Assembly (NCBI GenBank): GCA_018713665.1
Contig: DVOI01000058.1
Coordinates: 1 to 21,353 of the forward strand
DNA length: 21,353 bases
DNA from: Ornithoclostridium faecigallinarum
GTDB lineage: Bacteria > Bacillota > Clostridia > Christensenellales > UBA3700
Direction of reading: 5' to 3'
Position numbers and translations under genes: made by a program. This document shows, in pieces, positions 14,766 through 21,353 of this stretch. The notes beneath the pieces are model-generated. The model was not told where the DNA came from, did not search any database, and saw nothing but the letters and a program-made list of their open reading frames with translations. The first letter of the stretch is position 1, and each line of letters opens with the position of its first letter.

Positions 14766-16970
14766 ATGGCATTGAATCAAGTTTTGAATTTGAAAAGATA
14801 TGTCTACTACCATACCGGCGCAGGATATGTCGACAATTACGATAACATTCCCGACGGGAAAGAGGACGACTGGCGCAGCATCTTCACCGCCGCGCGTAAC
14901 CGGTTCGGAAACAAAGACGGCATGCTTTTCGCGCCAATCGTCGACGGCGAGTTTGTCATGCTCAGGGCGTTCAAGGGCGAGTCGGTGACCGCGTCCGCAA
15001 TCGCCGGCGATATCAACGACCTTGCCGGAGCGCCGCTTGCATACCTGAATGCAATGGAGAAAGAGACAAGCGCGAAAGAGGTCAGACTCATAGCTTCTCG
15101 ACTTTCCGTAAGCGATGTGTACGGCGAGCCTTGGGCGCCGAAGCTGTTCGATTGCCTCGCAAAGGGCGTCCCCGTCGAGGTGAGGACAAATAACTTCAAA
15201 GAAGCGCAAGACGTGGCGTTGTCGATTTTGTCGCTGTTTCCGCTCGAGTTTGCGAACAGGATAGGATTTGCAATTTCCGAGAGCCCGTTCGCAGACGCCG
15301 AGTATGTTGCCGAATATGAAGAGCATGAGCTCAAACCCATGTTCAAATTGTACTACGGCGACGCCGACCCGAGCTATGACGTCGTCTCGTTCGACCTCGT
15401 CAAAGATACGGACAACTTCAACGAGATGGGGCAGATTCTCTCCGATATGGCGAGCATGATGCCGCTTTTGAAGCAAAGGTTCACCGACTCTTTTGCGGCC
15501 GCGTTCAAGGGCGGGACGTTCGATGAGGACATGGCGAAGAGGATAGCCGCCGTTGAAAAGTTCGAAATTAATCCCGATCGCGATACCGCGCGAAAATTGC
15601 TCATAACGGACAACTATGTCAAGGCGGCGAACTGGCTGATTCGCAGTCTCGGCGAAGGCAGCGCGCGCGATGACGCGGACATCGTAGGAGAGCTCAAAGT
15701 CAAATTTGAGCAAGTCCGCAACGTCGACCTGTCGCGTGAATTGACGGCTCTGCTCACGAAACGATTGGATTTGATCGGCGATTACGACGTCAGAGCCGTC
15801 ACGGAATACCTCGTCGGACTTTCCAAAGTCTCCACCGACAATTGTGCGGCAACAATCCGCACCATGAAGAAAAAAGCGATCGATAGTCATAACATGAATA
15901 CAATCGAACGCGTGTTCGACATATCCATGCTTACGCTCGTCGAGGTCATCCCCGATCGGTTGACGCTCAATTTGCTGTCGGGCTTCGCAAGAGCGGTCGC
16001 AAAGACGTGGAGATACGGCAATTACGACAGGCTGTTGCACCAATTGGGAGCCGACCAAAGGCAAGGCGACACGCTGGCGAGAAGGATTGACACATTGATT
16101 GTCGGCGAAAAAAGACTCATCGCATGGGCGGTGTTGCTGTATGGTGAAGAGTTTGGGAGAATTTTCTCGTTCAATCTATCGCTGCGTAAGAGTCCCGATC
16201 CATATACAGACCTCATCAAAGTGCGCGATTACGTCAAGCTCATGACGACAGACGACCGGCAATCGAACAACTTTTTGTTCGACGAGTGCGGAAACTTTCT
16301 CGACGGCATCAACAGAGATAAAGACAGCGAGACGTTGATGAATGCCGCGCGTCAAGCCATCGGCGAGTCCTATACCGGGCTTTTTGAGTCTGTCAAGCGG
16401 ACATTGAGCGACAAAGATTATCTTTTTGCCGAACTCGACAAGCTCGATTGGGAGGAGAGACAAGCAAGGAGCCGTCGGCTGTGTGAGTTTTTCAACGAGA
16501 AAATTACCGATTTTGAGAAGATTCGGAACGAGCTTTACGCATACATGAGCGCAGGGCAGGCGGAAGACAACTTGGTCGAGTTCCGCAAAGACTTCGTCGA
16601 CGGCGACGAGCGTTCGGCAAAGAACGACAGAAGGATGTATTTCATGATGCGCAGAATGAGTCCTATCGCGTTGACGGCGCTGTTGCAAGCGATTGTCACG
16701 ATGCTCTTTCTGTCCATCCCGGCGATAGTCGCTCCGCTTGCCGGAAATGATTTTTCGGCGGCGGCGATAGCGAAAGTCTTCACCGGATTTTTCCTGCCCG
16801 TGTTCGTAATCTTCCCGTTGATTGCGTTTGTCGCGGACATCGCAATCTATCTCGGGCTCAAGTCGGGCAACCGTCTCGCGCGCGCCAACAAAATCACGTT
16901 CCTGTGCTGTGCGCTGCCGATGCTGCTCTTCTCGATAGGCTATACGCTCGCGTACTTCGTTGCGGGTTGA
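14766..16970 (+). CDS. GAP1-like GTPase-associated protein with C-terminal membrane segments
   Basis: A 734-aa protein. GAGGTG (14755-14760, overlapping the previous stop) is 5 nt before the ATG. Residues about 115-200 (LFDCLAKGVPVEVRT, then SILSLFPLEFANRIGFAIS) resemble the middle domain of GAP1, a partner of GTPases in multi-component systems, in the layout 'ligand-binding strand, helix, LP..FANRIGFAIS'. The N-terminal part (YVYYHTGAGYVDNY) could be the matching N-domain, but it lacks clear diagnostic residues. Residues about 240-620 are helical repeats of unknown type. Three hydrophobic segments end the protein, at about 636-655, 668-693 and 711-732, so it is anchored in the cytoplasmic membrane with its bulk most likely cytosolic. 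It would tether the upstream GTPase to the membrane (inference). The GAP1 relation is a visual judgement and moderate at best. Confidence 0.6.
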   Translation: MALNQVLNLKRYVYYHTGAGYVDNYDNIPDGKEDDWRSIFTAARNRFGNKDGMLFAPIVDGEFVMLRAFKGESVTASAIAGDINDLAGAPLAYLNAMEKETSAKEVRLIASRLSVSDVYGEPWAPKLFDCLAKGVPVEVRTNNFKEAQDVALSILSLFPLEFANRIGFAISESPFADAEYVAEYEEHELKPMFKLYYGDADPSYDVVSFDLVKDTDNFNEMGQILSDMASMMPLLKQRFTDSFAAAFKGGTFDEDMAKRIAAVEKFEINPDRDTARKLLITDNYVKAANWLIRSLGEGSARDDADIVGELKVKFEQVRNVDLSRELTALLTKRLDLIGDYDVRAVTEYLVGLSKVSTDNCAATIRTMKKKAIDSHNMNTIERVFDISMLTLVEVIPDRLTLNLLSGFARAVAKTWRYGNYDRLLHQLGADQRQGDTLARRIDTLIVGEKRLIAWAVLLYGEEFGRIFSFNLSLRKSPDPYTDLIKVRDYVKLMTTDDRQSNNFLFDECGNFLDGINRDKDSETLMNAARQAIGESYTGLFESVKRTLSDKDYLFAELDKLDWEERQARSRRLCEFFNEKITDFEKIRNELYAYMSAGQAEDNLVEFRKDFVDGDERSAKNDRRMYFMMRRMSPIALTALLQAIVTMLFLSIPAIVAPLAGNDFSAAAIAKVFTGFFLPVFVIFPLIAFVADIAIYLGLKSGNRLARANKITFLCCALPMLLFSIGYTLAYFVAG

Positions 16971-16980
16971 GAGGTGAGAT

Positions 16981-17934
16981 ATGTCCGGTAATTTGAAAAA
17001 AGACAAGACGATGTTTGCTGCAAAGATTGCCGCGATCGTGCTGTGCGCGCTCGCGTTTGTCGCCGGCGCGCTGTACGGCTATTTCTCCGGCTCGAGCTTC
17101 GGCATGGACTTTGCCGACGACGTCGACATTTCGGACGTCGCAGACATTGTCGAGCGCGGCGAGTCGCTGTTCAATGACAATTGTGCGCTCTCCGCCGACA
17201 TCACCATCGACGACGCGTCGTTGAGGATAGGCTCGTCCGACAAGCCTTTTGAGGGCGTGTTCGACGGCAAAGGATACATCATCACTTGCAGCTTTGCCTC
17301 CGCGCCCGACGGCTGGTCGCTGTTCGGCAGCATCGGCGAGGGCGGCGTCGTCCGCAACGTGAATTTGGTGATCTCCGACGTCACCGCCGAGGGCAGTGCG
17401 TTCGCAGGCATCGCGCTCATCAATTACGGCAAGGTCGAGAATTGCCACATCTTTTACGATTTGAGCGCGTCGGATCCGTCGGGTATGTATTCGCCCTGCG
17501 TCGCAATCAATCGCGGCAGCATTGACGGCATCGTCGCCGAGGGCACGTTTTCCGCCGCGTCGACAATGTCCGTCGAGTCGGGCGTGGCGTTCGGCGGTGT
17601 GTGCGCATACAACTACGGCAAAATCAACGCGGGCATCGCCGTGCCGAAGTTTGAGGGTTTTGAGTGCACAAAAGAGTACTCCATCCTCATCGGCGCGACG
17701 GTCAATCCCGGAATCGCCGCCGTCTGCGCCTATACCGCGGGCGACGGACAGACGCAATACACCGCGTCGCTCATGGACCGCGGCGTCTATACGTCGGACA
17801 GATCGAGTCTCGACCTCTTCACCGACGACAGCCGTCAATTGTTCAACGAGGACATCTTCAAAGCCCTCAATTTCGACAACCGCTATTGGAGGCTCGTCGC
17901 CTCAGGGCTTGAACTGATCGGAGGTGCGCAATGA
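16981..17934 (+). CDS. Single-pass membrane protein with GLUG-like repeats
   Basis: A 317-aa protein; GAGGTG (16971-16976) is 4 nt before the ATG. A basic start (MSGNLKKDKT) and one hydrophobic segment (residues 11-34) predict an N-terminal anchor with the rest outside. The exterior part begins with FEGVFDGKGYIITC (about 90-103) and continues as short repeats of the GLUG type: LFGSIGEGGVVRNVNL, FAGIALINYGKVENC, CVAINRGSIDGIVAEG and FGGVCAYNYGKINAG. Such repeats form beta-helical or solenoid surface domains in Firmicutes and Bacteroidetes exported proteins. There is no LPxTG. Its stop overlaps the next start (ATGA), so it is probably made in fixed ratio with the large Hint protein. Function is presumably extracellular binding or scaffolding. 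Confidence 0.78.
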   Translation: MSGNLKKDKTMFAAKIAAIVLCALAFVAGALYGYFSGSSFGMDFADDVDISDVADIVERGESLFNDNCALSADITIDDASLRIGSSDKPFEGVFDGKGYIITCSFASAPDGWSLFGSIGEGGVVRNVNLVISDVTAEGSAFAGIALINYGKVENCHIFYDLSASDPSGMYSPCVAINRGSIDGIVAEGTFSAASTMSVESGVAFGGVCAYNYGKINAGIAVPKFEGFECTKEYSILIGATVNPGIAAVCAYTAGDGQTQYTASLMDRGVYTSDRSSLDLFTDDSRQLFNEDIFKALNFDNRYWRLVASGLELIGGAQ

Positions 17935-20900
17935 ACGACAGCAAATTTCGCATAGGCGGCAAAGGCATTCTCCTTTTGAGCGTAATCGCGTGCGTGCTCG
18001 TGTTTGCCGCGAGCGTTGCCGGGGCGGTGTTGCTTGCGGCTGCGCCGGACGACGGAGCGAGCATGGGCGAAAACGAATACGTTATCGCCGTCGACGACAA
18101 CATCACCGTCTATCTCGGCGACGCGTTCAAGCTGTCGCCTCACCTCGTGTGCGAGGACGGCACGATAGAGCAGGCGCGCTTTGACTATGCTTCCACATCC
18201 GAAGCGGTCACCGTCGACAAGGACGGCAACGTCACCGCAATCGCCGTGCCCGAAAAGGGCGAAGAGGCGACAATCGAGATTTCCGAGCGCAACACCTCGA
18301 CCGTCGCGTCGGTTGCGGTCAACGTCGTCGACAAGCTGGACAAGGTGCTCGGCATCACCTTCGGCGACGAGCAGGGCAACACCGTGCTCGTCATGTCCGA
18401 GCATCATCTCTTGTTCGGCGACACCTATCATCTCAACGTCGTCAGCGAGCCCAAAAACGAGAATATCGCCGACTATTGCGACATCGTCGTCACCGACGAG
18501 GACGGCGAAGAAGTCATGCCGTTCGGGCTCGCCTTTGACGGCTCCAAGGTCGGCTTGACCGTGCTCGGAGTGGGAAAGGGTTCGATTGCAATCTCGATTG
18601 TAAACGATGACGGCGAGACGCTGTATTCGGACAAAATCAAATTTGAGAGCACTATGGCAAACGAGGCTCTCGGTCAGTCGATACTCGCCGCGAGCGGCAT
18701 GCCGCTGACCTCTGCCGAGTACACCTCTTCGCTTGAGAAGATGGAACTTGCGCAAGGCATCGACGGAGACATCTCCGACCTTGCGCTGTTCGAGTCGTTG
18801 GGCACCGTCGTGCTCGGAGGAGAGAGCGTCGTCGCGCTGGACGGACAGCCTGCCGACATCTGCTACCGCGTGCCGGAGACTCTGTACGCCGACTATCTCG
18901 CCGACGGGGATTGGCAGGGGCTGGACGGGTCAATCATCCCGTATGCCGTCGATCCGTCGGTTGAGCGCTATGCCGTCTTGCACGGCTTGAACGACGACGG
19001 CGTCGACCGCGACAACATCTCGTATATCTATCTCTTGCCGACGGTGGTCTTGCCGACGCAGGTGCAATATTCGGGCTATCTGCACACCGGCTGGACGACC
19101 GCGAGCGGCGCTCCCGTCACGGCGGAAGAGGTCTATGACGCGGCGGACGAAAACGGCATTCATCTCTATGTCGTATGGACGCCCATCGAATATACAATCA
19201 ATTATAACATCGCCGACGAGAGCGGCGTGGTGCAGGAGACATACTCCGAAATTCGCGATTACGACATGGTCGAACAGCTCAAGTCGCTCAGCGACCTCGG
19301 CGTGAACAAGGCTGTCGAGGGCAAAAAGTTCGTCGGTTGGAAATATGCGACGGCATCGCAGATGCCCGATATCCCTTCGGGGACCGCGCTCGACATCGGA
19401 CGTCCGACTCAAAACGGCGCAGTAATCGATTTTTACGACGCATGGGTGCCGATTGCGGCGACCGTGGAATTCGATTTGGCGCAGGGCGAATCGCTGCCCG
19501 ACGGGACCGAAGACGAGATGACCGTCGAGTATTTCACCTCGTACTCGCTCCCTGTTGCGACCAAGAGAGGGTACACCATCACCGCCTGGAAGGACGCAAA
19601 CGACAATACATATCCGATCGGCGAGGCTAACAGAATCGTATTTTTCAACGACGGCGACGTCGTCACGCTCAAGCCCGTCTGGTCGGAAAACAGCTATACC
19701 GTCAATTTCGATCCCTCGGGCGGCGCGGCACAGTCGGGTTCGAGTCTCGGCTCGTTTACGACGAGATATACCCAGCCGTTCAAACTGCCTTACGTTCAAA
19801 AGGACGGCGGCACAGACTACTATTGGTATGCCGACGTCAACAACAACGGCTATATGGACGCGGACGAGCCGACGTTCGAAAAGGATGAGATGCCCTACGC
19901 CGTCGTGGGCGAGGGAAGCGTGACTCTCCGCGCGGTCTGGGCGTCCTATACCATACACTTCGACCTCAACGGAGGCGAGAGCATGGTCGGAGTGCCCATC
20001 GACCTCCCCATGCCTGTCGGAAGCGTATTCGCTCTCCCCGGCGCAAACAGGACGGGCTATACTCTCGTCGGCTGGGTCAGAAAGGATACAAAGGAGGAGT
20101 TCGGAGCCAACGCCACGGTCTCCAACGTAACCGCCGCCGAGGGCGAGACGGTCACCTTCATCGCGAAATGGCGCGTGAATTCCTACACCGTCAGCTTCGA
20201 CAGCGCCGGCGGCACGAATTGCAATTCGGTCAAGCTGGATTATACCGACACCTATTCGCTGCCGCGCCCCACAAAGACGGGACATACCTTCCTGTATTGG
20301 ACGCTCGACGGCAAACCGCTGGGCAGCACAATCACGCGATTGAGCCCGGGAGACGGCTCGACGGTCAAATTGGAGGCGGCGTGGGAAGCAATCAAATACA
20401 AGGTGACGCTCGAATGCGGCTACGCAAAGATTGTCCTGAAAGACAAGGCGACAGGCGCCGAATACGTCAATGACGCGCTCGAGAGCGAAAAGTCGGTCTC
20501 ATACTCGCTGCCTTACGGGTCGCAATACTCGGTCACGATTACATATAAACATGGTGATCGAGAAAGCTATATGAAAATAGGGCAGACGACGTCTCACAAA
20601 AACGAGACAGGGTATGACATAACAATCGGCACTTCGGCAATCTTGATTCGCGCGGTCTCGTGGAATGGTTGCGTGACAGCCGGTACTTTGGTCGACATGG
20701 CGGACGGTACGCAAAAGAAGATTGAGGATGTCCGCGTCGGCGACATGGTCATGACTTGGAATTTCTTTACCGGGCAAAAAGAGGCGCAGCCGGTCATCGT
20801 GCATTGGAATCACGGCGAAAAAGAAACCGAAGTGATTGAACTCAAGTTCTCCGACGGCAGTACAATCAAAGTGGTAACGGATCACGGCTTCTTCAATGTC

Positions 20901-21338
20901 GATCGCAATGAGATGGTGTTCATTTCGGCGGACAACTACAGCGAATTCCTCGGCGAAGACTTCGCACTCGACAACGGAGAGGGATGGTCGACCGTCACGC
21001 TGGTCGACGTGAGCATCTACAGAGAGTTCACCGGCGTCTATTCGCTCTTGACCGCATACAACGGCAACGTGTTTATGGACGGCAAATTGTCGATGACAAG
21101 CGAGGCGGTCAAAGGATTGTTCACCTATTTCGAGATGGGTGAAAACATGATGTACGACCAAGCCAAAATGCAGGCGGACATCGAAAAGTACGGCCTGTTC
21201 GAGTATGAAGATTGGGCGGAATATGTGACCGAAGAGGAGTTCTACGCGCTCAACGGACAATATTTCTCAATCATCGTCGGCAAGGGCTATCTCGACATCG
21301 AGGACATTCCCTACCTCATTCAATCTCAATTGAGATGA
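17931..21338 (+). CDS. Large membrane-anchored surface protein: Ig-like, LRR-like, InlB-type repeats, Hint domain
   Basis: A 1135-aa protein. GGAGGTG (17920-17926) is 4 nt before the ATG. One hydrophobic anchor (residues 11-38) is followed by an acidic ectodomain. The order is a BIG2-like domain (about 50-134), a second beta domain, and a leucine-rich/LRR_5-like unit ending in YRVPETLYADYLADGDWQGL (about 300-325). Flg_new/InlB B-type repeats follow (about 370-870; SYTVNFDPSGG at 588, SYTIHFDLNGG at 672, SYTVSFDSAGG at 751, each ending in W). A Hint (hedgehog/intein) domain starts at Cys914 (NGCVTAGTLVDMADGT) with IEDVRVGDMV and TDHGFF. A separate tail of about 79 residues (1057-1135) is helical and acidic. 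There is no LPxTG and no C-terminal HN of an intein. The Hint domain may self-cleave to release or attach the tail. It is the last complete gene in the window. Confidence 0.82.
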   Translation: MNDSKFRIGGKGILLLSVIACVLVFAASVAGAVLLAAAPDDGASMGENEYVIAVDDNITVYLGDAFKLSPHLVCEDGTIEQARFDYASTSEAVTVDKDGNVTAIAVPEKGEEATIEISERNTSTVASVAVNVVDKLDKVLGITFGDEQGNTVLVMSEHHLLFGDTYHLNVVSEPKNENIADYCDIVVTDEDGEEVMPFGLAFDGSKVGLTVLGVGKGSIAISIVNDDGETLYSDKIKFESTMANEALGQSILAASGMPLTSAEYTSSLEKMELAQGIDGDISDLALFESLGTVVLGGESVVALDGQPADICYRVPETLYADYLADGDWQGLDGSIIPYAVDPSVERYAVLHGLNDDGVDRDNISYIYLLPTVVLPTQVQYSGYLHTGWTTASGAPVTAEEVYDAADENGIHLYVVWTPIEYTINYNIADESGVVQETYSEIRDYDMVEQLKSLSDLGVNKAVEGKKFVGWKYATASQMPDIPSGTALDIGRPTQNGAVIDFYDAWVPIAATVEFDLAQGESLPDGTEDEMTVEYFTSYSLPVATKRGYTITAWKDANDNTYPIGEANRIVFFNDGDVVTLKPVWSENSYTVNFDPSGGAAQSGSSLGSFTTRYTQPFKLPYVQKDGGTDYYWYADVNNNGYMDADEPTFEKDEMPYAVVGEGSVTLRAVWASYTIHFDLNGGESMVGVPIDLPMPVGSVFALPGANRTGYTLVGWVRKDTKEEFGANATVSNVTAAEGETVTFIAKWRVNSYTVSFDSAGGTNCNSVKLDYTDTYSLPRPTKTGHTFLYWTLDGKPLGSTITRLSPGDGSTVKLEAAWEAIKYKVTLECGYAKIVLKDKATGAEYVNDALESEKSVSYSLPYGSQYSVTITYKHGDRESYMKIGQTTSHKNETGYDITIGTSAILIRAVSWNGCVTAGTLVDMADGTQKKIEDVRVGDMVMTWNFFTGQKEAQPVIVHWNHGEKETEVIELKFSDGSTIKVVTDHGFFNVDRNEMVFISADNYSEFLGEDFALDNGEGWSTVTLVDVSIYREFTGVYSLLTAYNGNVFMDGKLSMTSEAVKGLFTYFEMGENMMYDQAKMQADIEKYGLFEYEDWAEYVTEEEFYALNGQYFSIIVGKGYLDIEDIPYLIQSQLR

Positions 21339-21341
21339 AGC

Positions 21342-21353
21342 ATGCGCAAGGAC
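21342..21353 (+). other. Possible start of a further gene cut by window edge
   Basis: An ATG at 21342 begins MRKD, three bases after the previous stop, with purine-rich GAGATGAAG just upstream. Only four codons are visible, so this is a hint that the operon may continue, not a supported gene. Confidence 0.2.

Noticed and set aside
13881..16064. 727-codon open frame on the - strand opposite the GTPase and GAP1-like genes
   Set aside because: It spans two well-supported + strand genes, has no recognisable domain and is rich in R, H and V as expected from the reverse complement of GC-biased codons.
20670..21107. Protein-splicing intein
   Set aside because: The terminal His-Asn followed by Cys/Ser/Thr is absent and there is no homing endonuclease; a Hint domain without splicing fits better.
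21099..21338. C-terminal polymorphic toxin behind the Hint domain
   Set aside because: The tail has no recognisable nuclease or deaminase motif, and no immunity gene is visible before the window ends. It cannot be excluded with the edge so near.
1..21353. Mobile element, CRISPR array, tRNA or rRNA
   Set aside because: No transposase, integrase, spaced direct repeats, or tRNA/rRNA-like segments were recognised; the few non-coding gaps are short and mostly explained by promoters, the terminator and inverted repeats.
1..21353. Frequent GTCGAC and GCGGCG words as possible functional motifs
   Set aside because: They occur throughout coding sequence in step with Val-Asp and Ala codons, so they reflect codon bias rather than sites.

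Overview
The window looks like a chromosome segment from a Gram-positive-type anaerobe, most likely an uncultured member of the Clostridia (Bacillota). The support is indirect: GGAGG-type ribosome binding sites, sigma-A-like promoters, a DUF6440 protein, a DUF4143 ATPase, a NrdG-type radical-SAM protein, and a surface protein with InlB/Flg_new repeats and a Hint domain. Almost all coding is on the + strand and densely packed. I see no rRNA, tRNA, CRISPR, transposase or integrase.

Left part (1-4619). A DUF4143-type AAA ATPase, cut off at its N-terminus by the window edge, is followed by a FAD-dependent oxidoreductase. A near-consensus promoter (2442-2470) then starts a three-gene unit: an O-antigen-ligase/Wzy-like polytopic membrane protein, a 63-residue DUF6440 protein and an unknown 165-residue protein. 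A GC-hairpin/T-run terminator at 4597-4619 closes it. The promoter sits so close to the ligase ATG that the mRNA may be leaderless.

Intergenic control region (4579-4860). It holds the terminator, two inverted repeats, and a strong promoter (TTGACG, 17-nt spacer, TATAAT, with an A/T tract upstream). A strong SD-like purine block in the leader lies oddly far from the first start codon.

Right part (4861-21338). Ten + strand genes follow with junctions ranging from a 4-nt overlap to a 10-nt gap and no visible internal terminator, so they look like one transcription unit of about 16.5 kb. In order: transglutaminase-like protein; Clp/ClpB-type AAA+ ATPase with a degenerate first ATPase module; unknown 163-aa protein; unknown 593-aa protein with a four-cysteine cluster; long R/E-rich coiled-coil protein; NrdG-like radical-SAM protein; zinc-ribbon GTPase-like protein; a large protein with a GAP1-like region and C-terminal membrane segments; a single-pass membrane protein with GLUG-like repeats; and a 1135-aa single-pass surface protein with Ig-like, LRR-like and InlB-type repeats, a Hint domain and a conserved-looking tail.

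Interpretation (inference). The ten-gene unit couples three NTP- or radical-driven cytosolic activities (GTPase, AAA+ remodeller, SAM-radical chemistry) to a membrane protein and two exported, membrane-anchored proteins. Its GTPase plus GAP1-like pair recalls the NTP-dependent multi-component systems in which double-GTPases and GTPase-associated proteins occur together. The combination with NrdG-like, transglutaminase-like and Hint/InlB proteins is not one I recognise as a named system, and it is the best candidate here for something undescribed.
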